From positions 3,286,001 through 3,350,000 of the forward strand of contig OZ244059.1 in NCBI GenBank assembly GCA_965215385.1: a DNA stretch of 64,000 nucleotides. The letters run 5' to 3'. Each line of letters opens with the position of its first letter. Positions within the stretch are counted from its first letter, which is position 1. Both the position numbers and the translations under genes were made by a program. This stretch comes from JAPORY01 sp965215385. Its GTDB lineage: Bacteria > Pseudomonadota > Alphaproteobacteria > Rhodobacterales > Rhodobacteraceae. This document shows, one piece after another, positions 45,586 through 53,989 of the stretch. Below the pieces are notes generated by a model. The model was not told where the DNA came from and made no database searches. It worked only from the letters and a program-made list of their open reading frames with translations.

Positions 45586-46232
45586 ATGATGAAACATTAC
45601 CCCCCCCCCCCCCTAAAAACCTGACAGCCCCTAGAGCCGCCCTCGCGGGCCTGACGCTGGCGATAATACTCGCCCTGCCATCAGCGGTGATGGCGCAGAA
45701 CGCCTGCACAACTATGACCTGCACGGTATCCGTCACCGGCAACATCAACGGCTACCACGTGGGCGGCTGCGGCGGCGACCACTTGCGCTGGCATCTGCGC
45801 CTGTCCTCCACCAATCCCGCCGTCGCCTTTAGAGACTTTGGCGGATCAACCGTCAGAATTGAATTAAAAACACAGCCAACCGCTGAATGGAACCAGCTGG
45901 AATGGCGGCGCGAAGGCGGCGCGTGGCAAAATCTCGCCCCGAGTCGAGAAGGCGGTTATGCTACGTTTGGAACCGGAGCCTTGGACCAAGACTTGGCCCT
46001 CGATGTCCGGCCCAAGGCCGGGGCCGTGATCAAGGGCTTTGGCGGCGGCATCGGCAGCGGCATGATGGCAGTTTGGGTTGATGAAATTAGGTCCAACCCC
46101 AAGCCGTATGCAGTCAGGAAAACCAGCACCACCGCCTTCTTATCGAGTGGCGAGGGCTGCGGCCGCAGCCTGCCCGCCGGTTATAACGAGCCGGACGGCC
46201 ATCTCTATGAGGACGGGGTGCGCATCCGCTGA
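45586..46232 (+). CDS. Exported protein with phase-variable poly-C leader (locus 2, out of frame as sequenced)
   Basis: Tandem ATGs at 45586 and 45589 are followed by AAA CAT TAC and 13 C. In this state the frame goes CTA AAA ACC TGA and stops after 12 codons. With 14 or 11 C it would read CCT AAA AAC CTG ACA GCC and join a signal peptide with core GLTLAIILALPSAVMA, cleaved before QNACTTMTC. The mature part of about 180 residues has Gly-rich GGCGGDHLRWHLRL, a beta-rich middle (EWNQLEWRREGGAWQNL) and a GFGGGIGSGMMAVW segment; five or six Cys suggest disulphides. No domain is recognised. A GTG at 45687 could start translation but would remove the signal peptide. I infer on/off switching by slippage. 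Confidence 0.7.
45601..45613. repeat. Poly-C tract of 13
   Basis: Thirteen C residues sit between codon 5 and the signal peptide of locus 2. In-frame lengths are 2 modulo 3; thirteen gives the OFF frame. Position and flanks match the poly-C tract at 27305. Confidence 0.92.
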
Positions 46233-46240
46233 CCAAAAGG

Positions 46241-46284
46241 AGCCAGTCCCACAGGTCGCCCCTCGCCCGTGGGACCGGCTGGCT
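46241..46284 (+). terminator. Hairpin after poly-C locus 2
   Basis: AGCCAG-TCCCAC (46241-46252) pairs with GTGGGA-CC-GGCTGGCT (46269-46284) around a 16-nt loop, leaving a small bulge, 8 nt after the stop codon. It resembles a terminator stem but has no U-tract, so it may terminate weakly or protect the 3' end. Confidence 0.45.
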
Positions 46285-46661
46285 CACGCCGGCAGACACG
46301 ATCTTCGAGCCAAACCACCGCCATGATTGTCAAACTGAGACAGTACCAAGTCGTACGGCAGTCGTTTATGCATGCGCTCTTGTGGCCTGCGGAGATCCTT
46401 AACCTCAAAATTCCCTAAATTCACGTACAGTGGCGATCAATTTTGCCGTCATTCTCCGAAGGTTTCGCCGATGGAAAGTAATCAAATCCGTCCTCGAGCT
46501 TGCTCGCCATTATTACCGACCATCGCAAAGATACGCGGCAAGTGATGCTGCTTTTCGAGATGCGGTTGCGAATAGTGCTTGAAACTGTCTACCGTATCGC
46601 TGAGTTGAGTTCGTAAACTCAGCAGTGAGCAGCTGGCCGGAACCAGTACCGATATAACGTC
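46285..46661. other. Intergenic region
   Basis: This stretch lies between locus 2 and the convergent gltX end. No open frame with a credible start, RNA gene or repeat is seen. Confidence 0.4.
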
Positions 46662-48059
46662 TCAGGCAACATCAAGTATCCGACTGCAGGACTCCTCGCG
46701 ACCAATTACAAGCATCATATCAAAGATAGAGGGGGTTACTGTTTGCCCAGAAAGGGCAGCACGTAGCACACTTGCTAGTTCTCCAAACTTCATCCCGCGC
46801 CCCGCTGCATAGTCCTTCAAGCGAATTTCAAGTGCGGGACGCGTCCATTCGGCGTCTTGCAAGCATTCCGCAAGAGATGTGAGAAGTTCGGAGGAATTAC
46901 CGTTCAAGATCGCTTGCGCCGCTTCTTCAATGCTGATTGGCCGTGAGCCAAGGACAAATTTCGCCTTAGCAAGGATATCAGCATAGGTGCGAACCCCAGT
47001 CTTTAGACAATACATCGCTGTCGACAGCTTGTCCGACTGTTCACTTGATAAGGGCGATAAATTTGCCGTGTTACAGAAACTCGAGAGTTCTTGCAGTAAG
47101 GTTGGGTCGTCACAAGTTGCCAAGTGTTGGCCTGAAAGTTGCGCTAATTTCTTAAGATCAAGTCGTGCAGGGCTTTTCCCCACCCCGGTGATATCAAACC
47201 ATTCACGAGCTTGGGCGTCGGAGAAAAACTCACTGTCACCATGGCTCCAACCGAGTCTTGCGAGATAATTTCGCATAGCGGCGGCACTGTAGCCAATATT
47301 TTGGTAGTGATTGACGCCCAAGGCGGCATGCCGCTTCGAGAGTTTCTTACCGTCGGGGCCGTGTATAAGGGGTATATGTGCCCATATGGGGAGTGACCAA
47401 TCCATTGCTTGATAGATCATCATTTGTCGTGCGGCATTGTTGAGATGATCATCACCACGAATGACGTGTGAGATTCCCATATCGTGGTCGTCAACAACGA
47501 CGGCCAGCATATATACCGGCGTACCATCTGAGCGTAGCAAGATCATGTCATCAAGAAGATCATGGCGAATACGTATCGAACCTTGCACGAGGTCTGAAAT
47601 TGTCATGATCCCATTTCGCGGCGCTTTGATTCGAATAGCGTAAGGTTTATCGGGATGGCTTTTTGTATCGATATCTCGCCACGGTGAGCGAAACGGTATG
47701 TTCGTGCTGGCTTCCGCCTGTTCGGCGCGGTAGGCGCTAATCTCCTCGGCGGTAGCGAAGCACTTATAAGCTTTGCCATCGCGCAAGAGTTTGTAGGCGA
47801 TTTCTTTGTGGCGTTCTGCCCGCTCAAATTGACTGATTGGTTCGCCATCCCAATCAATCCCCAGCCAATTGAGCCCTGATAGTATCGCATCCTTGGCTTC
47901 CAGCGTTGAGCGCGAACGATCAGTATCTTCAATACGCAGCAAAAAACGTCCGCTCCGGCCGCGGGCATACAGCCAATTGAAGAGAGCTGTACGAGCACCG
48001 CCCAAGTGTAGAATGCCGGTTGGCGAGGGCGCAAAGCGGGTTGTGATCAACTCTGACAC
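46662..48059 (-). CDS. gltX: Glutamyl-tRNA synthetase
   Basis: This 465-residue class I synthetase charges tRNA-Glu. The HIGH-type motif lies in RFAPSPTGILHLGGARTAL and the KMSKS-type motif in GKKLSKRHAALG. A Rossmann fold with LRIEDTDRSRSTLEAKDAIL and the anticodon-binding C-terminal half are complete. It is transcribed towards gltA, as in related genomes, but with the poly-C locus 2 gene inserted between them on the opposite strand. Confidence 0.95.
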   Translation of the reverse strand: MSELITTRFAPSPTGILHLGGARTALFNWLYARGRSGRFLLRIEDTDRSRSTLEAKDAILSGLNWLGIDWDGEPISQFERAERHKEIAYKLLRDGKAYKCFATAEEISAYRAEQAEASTNIPFRSPWRDIDTKSHPDKPYAIRIKAPRNGIMTISDLVQGSIRIRHDLLDDMILLRSDGTPVYMLAVVVDDHDMGISHVIRGDDHLNNAARQMMIYQAMDWSLPIWAHIPLIHGPDGKKLSKRHAALGVNHYQNIGYSAAAMRNYLARLGWSHGDSEFFSDAQAREWFDITGVGKSPARLDLKKLAQLSGQHLATCDDPTLLQELSSFCNTANLSPLSSEQSDKLSTAMYCLKTGVRTYADILAKAKFVLGSRPISIEEAAQAILNGNSSELLTSLAECLQDAEWTRPALEIRLKDYAAGRGMKFGELASVLRAALSGQTVTPSIFDMMLVIGREESCSRILDVA

Positions 48060-48370
48060 TAGAACGATATACTCCGTTGTGGAATTTCCAACATTTTGTT
48101 AGCACTCTGATCCGTGAGCATTACTTAAGCCAAGGAGTGGCGCCGTCGGCAAGTAAGGGTGCTCTGACGTACAAATAACGTAGTGCTTTAGAACTAATTC
48201 AGAACGTGGAAAGTAACGCCTCCATACCGCCGTCCACTGCTCAATGCCGATGCAAACCAGGCGTCGAGTAGCGGAAACTTTCACCAATGGGGCGCAGGAC
48301 TGTTTTTCTAAATTCTAAGAATCAAGTATGAATTTCGGTACTATTGAAAGACGCTCGAAGTGCGTTCGCC
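48060..48370. other. Gap between moeA and gltX
   Basis: In many alphaproteobacteria lexA and comEC lie between moeA and gltX. Here only 311 bp separate them and I could not recognise lexA or comEC sequence in any frame. A 62-residue minus-strand frame at 48099-48287 has no known motif. The gltX promoter should lie here. Confidence 0.4.
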
Positions 48371-49543
48371 TCAGATTGGTAAGAAGTCAATTCGATCACC
48401 TTGAGGGTGCTGTGGGTCATAGGGCGGGCGAACTAAGAGGGCATTCGCTTGCGCTAGAATAGTTAAAAGACTTGAGTCTTGTCGTTCAAAAGGGGTCGCC
48501 CGACCGCGTTCAACGACTGCACGCATATAATGCGCTCGGGGGCCATTCCTACGCAAAGATGTGCTGAGTATCGCCGACTTTAGTTCCTGCTGAACGGCAC
48601 TCAGCCCTTGCATCTTACGAAGCACCGGCAGAACAAAAACGTGTCCGCAGACCAGTGCGGAGACGGGATTACCCGGCAATCCAATCAGGAGTGACGACCC
48701 CAATCGACCTGCCATCAATGGTTTACCTGGCCGCATCGCAACTTTGTAGAAGATACGCTCTACTCCCAATTCATCAACGGCCGTACCTACTAAGTCATAG
48801 TCGCCGACCGAGGCACCACCGATCGCAAGAACAATGTCGGCATTTGCTGAACACTCAAATTGCTCTCGAAGCGAAGTCAAGTTGTCACCGGCGATCGGTT
48901 GTACGTGAGTCTCGGCACCCTGTTCATCGAACAACGCCTTGAGACCGAGGGCATTAGAAGCAAAAAACTGGTCTAGACCTGGAGCTTCGCCGGGCATCAC
49001 TAGTTCGTCACCATTGGATATCAGTGCAATAGCCGCCTTGCGCTTCACCGGAATAGTATCGGCACCCATTGCAGCTAGGAGCGCAATGTCTTTATAACTA
49101 AGCTTGCGAGGGGCGGTAATTGAGTAATCGTTATTGAAGTCGTATGCCTCGGGTCGGATGTTTGCCGAGTTTTCTGGCCATTCAGTAAGCGTTATCGTTG
49201 TGCCGACGCGCCGAACATTTTCCTGAATGACGACAAAGTCGGTACCGGCCGGCACTGGTGCGCCGGTAAATATTCTCACTGCCTGGCCCGAAGCGATAGT
49301 GTGCTCAAAGCGATGCCCAGCGGCGGCTTCGCCGATGACTTCAAACTCCTCTTGCGGCGGTCCACCTTGGGCGTTCACTGCGTAACCGTCCATTGATGCC
49401 ATCGCAAACGGGGGATGATTGCGCTTTGCGGTAATCTTCTCCGCTAGGATACGACCCGCAGCGTCTTCAATAGGGACGTATTCAATCTCCAAAGGCCGGG
49501 CGAGTTCGAGGAGTTGATTTAGGGCGTCATCGACTGTGATCAT
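48371..49543 (-). CDS. moeA: Molybdopterin molybdenumtransferase MoeA
   Basis: This 390-residue enzyme inserts molybdate into adenylylated molybdopterin. Signature segments are PPFAMASMDGYAVNA, RIFTGAPVPAGTDFVVIQE, ISNGDELVMPGEAPG, LAIGGASVGDYDLVG, MRPGKPLMAGRLG and GLPGNPVSALVCGHVFVLP. Its ATG overlaps the moaC stop (ATGA at 49540-49543), so the cofactor genes are translationally coupled and probably read with trpC. Confidence 0.95.
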   Translation of the reverse strand: MITVDDALNQLLELARPLEIEYVPIEDAAGRILAEKITAKRNHPPFAMASMDGYAVNAQGGPPQEEFEVIGEAAAGHRFEHTIASGQAVRIFTGAPVPAGTDFVVIQENVRRVGTTITLTEWPENSANIRPEAYDFNNDYSITAPRKLSYKDIALLAAMGADTIPVKRKAAIALISNGDELVMPGEAPGLDQFFASNALGLKALFDEQGAETHVQPIAGDNLTSLREQFECSANADIVLAIGGASVGDYDLVGTAVDELGVERIFYKVAMRPGKPLMAGRLGSSLLIGLPGNPVSALVCGHVFVLPVLRKMQGLSAVQQELKSAILSTSLRRNGPRAHYMRAVVERGRATPFERQDSSLLTILAQANALLVRPPYDPQHPQGDRIDFLPI

Positions 49544-50016
49544 GTCGCCTCAAAGCGTCCTGATTTGCCGCCATCTTTTCGTAGCAATCGAATATTCCCA
49601 ATCTCCATGGCTCTGTCGGTGCTCTTTAACATATCGTAAACCGTGAGTGCCGCGGCCGACGCCGCTGTTAGTGCCTCCATTTCTACTCCAGTTTGACCGG
49701 TCGTTTTGGCTATTGCGGAGATCCGAAGGCCGGGAAGTTCCTGATCCAATTCCAATTCTACGGATAATTTGCTGAGCGGTAACGGGTGGCAAAGAGGAAT
49801 AATCTCGGCGGTGCGTTTCGCGGCCATAATACCAGCGATTTGCGCGATCGAACGTACGTCACCCTTTCTGGTATTTCCTTGCGAGACAAGTTCAAGCGTT
49901 GCACGCTTCATCTTTATCATCGCAGTTGCAACAGCAGTCCGCTCGGTGTGCGGCTTGCTAGAGACGTCAACCATATTGGCATTTCCCTGCGAGTCGAAAT
50001 GAGTAAGTTTTGCCAT
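49540..50016 (-). CDS. moaC: Cyclic pyranopterin monophosphate synthase MoaC
   Basis: This enzyme of about 158 residues forms cyclic pyranopterin monophosphate in molybdenum cofactor synthesis. It has MVDVSSKPHTERTAVATA, KRTAEIIPLCHPLPLSKL and TGVEMEALTAASAAALTVYD, all diagnostic. The ATG at 50016 gives the usual MAKLTHFD start. A TTG at 50031 that overlaps the trpC stop (TTGA) is an alternative and would add five residues. The moaC-after-trpC order is standard in alphaproteobacteria. Confidence 0.95.
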   Translation of the reverse strand: MAKLTHFDSQGNANMVDVSSKPHTERTAVATAMIKMKRATLELVSQGNTRKGDVRSIAQIAGIMAAKRTAEIIPLCHPLPLSKLSVELELDQELPGLRISAIAKTTGQTGVEMEALTAASAAALTVYDMLKSTDRAMEIGNIRLLRKDGGKSGRFEAT

Positions 50017-50027
50017 TTTTCTCGTAC

Positions 50028-50822
50028 TCAAAGATTACCAATAAGCGAGGTGGTTGCTGCGGCGACATCGGCTTGTCGCATTAAACTCTCACCGACCAGG
50101 AAGTTGCGGACGCCGAATTCAGATAAATTAACCAGATCTGCATATGCCTCTATGCCGCTCTCAGCAACGACCACATAATCTGACGGAATATGGGGTGCTA
50201 ACTCGCGGGTGATATCAAGGGTGGTGATGAATGTCTTCAAATCGCGGTTGTTGATGCCGATCATTGTGATTGGCAAAGTCAGTGCTCGGTCAAGTTCCCG
50301 CCGGTTGTGTACTTCGACAAGCACATCCATATTCCATTCTATCGCGACCTCGGCAAGTTCACCTGCCTGCATATCGGATACTGCCGCTAGAATGATGAGA
50401 ATACAGTCGGCACTCAACGCTCGCGCTTCGATAACTTGATAGGGATCAAAGATGAAGTCTTTGCGCAAGATTGGCAAATCGCAGGCCATACCAGCAGCAA
50501 CGATGTCATCGAAACTACCCATGAAGCTATGTCTATCGGTCAACACGCTCAAGCACGTTGCACCACCGGCGGCATAAGCTTCTGCTAGTGCCTCAGGATC
50601 AAAGTTTTTGCGGATCAGACCTTTTGAGGGACTTGCTTGCTTGATTTCGGCGATCAGCCCAAAATGGCTTTTGCTTGCTGACCGCAGTGCTTGCTCAAAA
50701 AATCGAACGGGACGAGCTAGGCGAGCTCTATTCTTGATTTCTTGTGGCGGTAGGAATTGCTTTGCATGCGCAATTTCTTCGAGCTTATAGGCTTTGATTT
50801 TATCCAATATGGTTTGTGTCAT
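50028..50822 (-). CDS. trpC: Indole-3-glycerol phosphate synthase
   Basis: This 264-residue TIM-barrel enzyme closes the indole ring in tryptophan synthesis. Motifs are LIAEIKQASPSKGLI (catalytic Lys), LRKDFIFDPYQVIEARA, IGINNRDLKTF and VAESGIEAYADL. It is separate from trpF, as usual in this class. A 221-bp gap separates it from trpD, so it may have its own promoter, whereas in many relatives the two are adjacent. Confidence 0.95.
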   Translation of the reverse strand: MTQTILDKIKAYKLEEIAHAKQFLPPQEIKNRARLARPVRFFEQALRSASKSHFGLIAEIKQASPSKGLIRKNFDPEALAEAYAAGGATCLSVLTDRHSFMGSFDDIVAAGMACDLPILRKDFIFDPYQVIEARALSADCILIILAAVSDMQAGELAEVAIEWNMDVLVEVHNRRELDRALTLPITMIGINNRDLKTFITTLDITRELAPHIPSDYVVVAESGIEAYADLVNLSEFGVRNFLVGESLMRQADVAAATTSLIGNL

Positions 50823-51043
50823 TGTTCACACCTCGCATTTTCATGGGCTATAGGAACTAGAAGAATTGGGGTAACCAATTGACCGCCTATTCTACCAATT
50901 TTGCACAAAAGCCTCTCGAAAGATGTGTTTCGAGTTCAATCCATATTTTTCTTGAGCGGCAGTCCGTTTTCGGTTGCTCACATTGCCGTCCTTGCTCAAG
51001 GCACTTCGCGCGAGACCAACGAAGCAATCGCCGTGAATATCCC

Positions 51044-52072
51044 TCATGTTGATGCCGCTGCGTTCTGCGTGAGTTGCACGAGTGCGGCGAACTTGTTTCT
51101 TGCTGACCCGCTATCAATTGCTGCCGCGGCCAGTGCAACCCCAGTAAGCAAATCGTTAGCGTGGCCAGAAATCATCAAAGCGGCAGCTGAATTCAACAAC
51201 ACCGCGTCGCGATAAGCGGATTTAGCACCATTGAGTAATTCGCGAAAAGCGGCAGCATTTTCCTGTGGCGAGCCCCCAAGGATCAACTCAAAACTCTGCG
51301 GTTCCAGACCTGCATCACGGGGGTGGATTTCAAATTCTTCTATCGACTCATTCGTCAAGGATACGATGGTAGTATAGCCGCAGATTGATAACTCGTCGGT
51401 GCCGTCATGCCCATGCACCAACCAAGCATGAGTTGACCCAAGTGCGCGTAGGGTTTCTGCCATAGGACGAAGGAGCGAGTGGGAAAACGCGCCGACTAAG
51501 TGTCTCTTGACATTAGCGGGATTGGTTAGGGGTCCGAGGATATTGAATATGGTACGGGTTCCCAATTCCGCCCGTGCGGGCATGACGTGAGCAACCGCAG
51601 GATGATGCATAGGCGCCATCATAAAACCGATGCCAATTTCGTTGATTGCCCGCTCAACGGTTTGAGCTCTAACCATAACGTTAACCCCTAATTCGCTTAG
51701 TGCGTCGGCGGCTCCAGAGCGTGAACTGAGGTGACGGTTACCGTGTTTTGCAACGCAGACATTGGCGCCAGCAACGACGAAAGCCGTTGCGGTAGAGATA
51801 TTGAGTGTACCCTTGCCATCGCCGCCAGTGCCGACGATATCGATGGCATTTTCGGGTGCGATTACGCGGTTGCATCGATTGCGCATGGCTTTGGCAGCAG
51901 CAGCGTATTCTTCGACAGTTTCACCGCGAGTGCGCAATGCCATCAAGAGCCCGCCAATTTGACTTGGAGTCGCTTGCCCGTCAAAAAGAATCGCGAAGGC
52001 GTCCTCTGCCTGTTGTTGCGTAAGTGGTCCATCGGCGGCGGCAGCGATTAGGGGCTTTAAAGCGTCACTCAT
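51044..52072 (-). CDS. trpD: Anthranilate phosphoribosyltransferase
   Basis: This 342-residue enzyme transfers phosphoribose to anthranilate. The PRPP loop is IDIVGTGGDGKGTLNISTA, with AKHGNRHLSSRSGAADALSE and FNILGPLTNPANVKRHLVG. Its ATG overlaps the trpG stop by 4 nt (ATGA). trpE is not adjacent, so the large anthranilate synthase subunit is encoded elsewhere. Confidence 0.95.
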   Translation of the reverse strand: MSDALKPLIAAAADGPLTQQQAEDAFAILFDGQATPSQIGGLLMALRTRGETVEEYAAAAKAMRNRCNRVIAPENAIDIVGTGGDGKGTLNISTATAFVVAGANVCVAKHGNRHLSSRSGAADALSELGVNVMVRAQTVERAINEIGIGFMMAPMHHPAVAHVMPARAELGTRTIFNILGPLTNPANVKRHLVGAFSHSLLRPMAETLRALGSTHAWLVHGHDGTDELSICGYTTIVSLTNESIEEFEIHPRDAGLEPQSFELILGGSPQENAAAFRELLNGAKSAYRDAVLLNSAAALMISGHANDLLTGVALAAAAIDSGSARNKFAALVQLTQNAAAST

Positions 52073-52650
52073 GCAGTTATCGCTGTGCTTGCTAGGAAAT
52101 TCCTTAGAATTTCGTGGCCGTAATCGGAGCGGATAGATTCGGGATGAAATTGTACGCCGTGAAGCGGTGCTTGCTTATGTTGCAAGCCCATAATCGTGCC
52201 GTCACTCAGTTGTGCCGTGACTGCAAGTGACGGCGGTAACGTCTCCGGCTCTACACACAGCGAGTGATAGCGGGTCGCCTGAAAAGGGGAGGGCAGGCCA
52301 CGAAAGACGCTTTGACCATTGTGAGAAACTATTCCGACCTTGCCGTGGACAATTTCTGGTGCTCGAATCACCTTTCCGCCAAAAGCCTGACCAATCGTCT
52401 GGTGACCGAGACAAACTCCGAGGAGCGGGATATTCTCTTCGGCCGCGATTTTGGTCAGTTCTAAGCAGATACCGGCGCGATCAGGATCGCACGGACCAGG
52501 CGATAGGACGATGGCTCTTGGTTGCAATGAAACGGCGGCACTTGGATCTAATGCATCATTACGATAGACCGCCGTCTCTGCTCCTAACTCGCCCAAATAA
52601 TGAACCAAATTGTAGGTGAAACTATCGTAATTATCAATGAGTAACAGCAT
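52069..52650 (-). CDS. trpG: Anthranilate synthase glutamine amidotransferase
   Basis: This 193-residue class I glutamine amidotransferase supplies ammonia to TrpE or, as PabA, to PabB. The catalytic Cys is in LLGVCLGHQTIGQAFGG, the His-Glu pair in GVQFHPES, and the N-terminal LLIDNYDSFTYNLV is standard. Coupled to trpD, it is more likely TrpG than a dedicated PabA, though one protein may serve both. Confidence 0.93.
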   Translation of the reverse strand: MLLLIDNYDSFTYNLVHYLGELGAETAVYRNDALDPSAAVSLQPRAIVLSPGPCDPDRAGICLELTKIAAEENIPLLGVCLGHQTIGQAFGGKVIRAPEIVHGKVGIVSHNGQSVFRGLPSPFQATRYHSLCVEPETLPPSLAVTAQLSDGTIMGLQHKQAPLHGVQFHPESIRSDYGHEILRNFLASTAITA

Positions 52651-53066
52651 CGCAGGGGTCCATAGTACCGATCAAGCAGCTACGCTGTTTCGCAGAGTAG
52701 ACAATGTAATTTGATGCAAGTTCGGGTTTGATGAGAAGGTTATTTTCCTTGCTGGCATCCGACCAAAATCGGTCTGACTCATAATTCTCGGGTTTGTGTT
52801 GATGATTATAGATTCTCGATTGACAGCGGCTCGAATGCAGCCTTACATCTTTAACTTGCGGCTTACTAGTACTACGCTGGCAGCACTGTCGTTAGAGCGA
52901 TGAGTGGCGGCGGTAGCGGCGATAGAGATTGCTCACTGTATTTTTTTGCGGCCAAGAGTTATCGGCTCTTGCGGCAAGCGATTTGGCGATCAGGTGCCTC
53001 CGGAAGACGTTGGGGTGATTGAAAGAGTTCAGTAAGGAGAATGGTTGGCGCTAGCGAGCAAGCTGA
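52651..53066. other. Intergenic region
   Basis: This stretch lies between trpG and tRNA-Cys. The trpG promoter should lie near its left end. No open frame, repeat or attenuator-like run of Trp codons was noticed. Confidence 0.4.
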
Positions 53067-53140
53067 TGGAGGTGAGTACCGGAATCGAACCGGTCTACAC
53101 GGATTTGCAGTCCGCTGCGTCACCACTCCGCCAACTCACC
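53067..53140 (-). tRNA. tRNA-Cys (GCA)
   Basis: Read on the minus strand, the gene begins GGTGAGT and ends ACTCACC followed by T and an encoded CCA. The anticodon loop contains CTGCAAA (anticodon GCA), and the T-arm reads CCGGTTCGATTCCGG. Acceptor, anticodon and T stems all pair. Length is 74 nt including CCA. Confidence 0.95.
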
Positions 53141-53270
53141 AGCAGGCAACGAATACCGTAGTATGGGAGTGTGCGCAAGCGATATTGTCGCTGATGGCTG
53201 GTGACCATTCTTGCTGTTTGTTTAGAGTTGTGGCAACTTGTGACTTAAGATAACTGCGTGAGAACCTTGG

Positions 53271-53924
53271 ATGATTGATTTTGCCACTCGGCGCCGAATA
53301 ATGGTCGACACACAGGTGCGTCCATCCGACGTGACTAAATTTCCAATCATTGAAGCTTTATTGACGGTCCCGCGGGAAATTTTCGTCCCGCCTAATTCGC
53401 GTGAGCTGGCTTATGCAGAGGGGAATATTCCGCTCGGCGATAATCGGGTTTTATTGGACCCAAGGACGTTGGCGAAGATGCTTGATGCTCTGAACCTTAC
53501 TGGTGATGAGTTGGTCCTCGATATCGGTGGTGGTTTCGGATATTCCTCGGCGGTAACGGCAAAAAATGCGCAGGCGGTTGTGCTTTTGGAGGAAAACGCG
53601 GAGTGGGCAACTGAAGCACCAACTCTACTAGCAGAGGTTTCTGCAGATAATGTCGTTGTGCAGGACGGAAAACTAGTGGATGGTGCACCTGAGTTCGGCC
53701 CTTACGACGTCATCATTCTGCAGGGTGGCATTGTCGAGTTGCCAGACACAATTGTTGGTCAACTGAAGGCGGGCGGGCGGATCGCCGCCATTTTTGTTGA
53801 GCAGGCGCTGGGTGCGGTTCGAATCGGTTACAAATACGGCAATGAGATCAGTTGGCGATTTGCATTTCATGCCAGTGCCCCAATTCTATCTGGCTTTGAT
53901 GCCGTTCGGGAGTTCGAACTTTAA
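53271..53924 (+). CDS. Protein-L-isoaspartate O-methyltransferase-like protein
   Basis: This 217-residue SAM-dependent methyltransferase has motif I LDIGGGFGYSSAVTA and the Pcm-type N-terminal MVDTQVRPSDVTKFPIIEAL. Alphaproteobacteria often carry such a Pcm-family gene directly before tolC, as here. The family repairs isoaspartyl residues, but this subgroup may have another substrate; the post-motif sequences are divergent from classical Pcm. Confidence 0.85.
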   Translation: MIDFATRRRIMVDTQVRPSDVTKFPIIEALLTVPREIFVPPNSRELAYAEGNIPLGDNRVLLDPRTLAKMLDALNLTGDELVLDIGGGFGYSSAVTAKNAQAVVLLEENAEWATEAPTLLAEVSADNVVVQDGKLVDGAPEFGPYDVIILQGGIVELPDTIVGQLKAGGRIAAIFVEQALGAVRIGYKYGNEISWRFAFHASAPILSGFDAVREFEL

Positions 53925-53989
53925 GGCAAATCCCGTTCCGCATTATGTTATCTGGATGGGCAAATAGACCTATGAAACGGAGGAGATTT

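Noticed and set aside
48099..48287. 62-codon frame between moeA and gltX, considered as a lexA or comEC remnant
   Set aside because: No LexA helix-turn-helix, cleavage-site or protease motif and no ComEC pattern was found.
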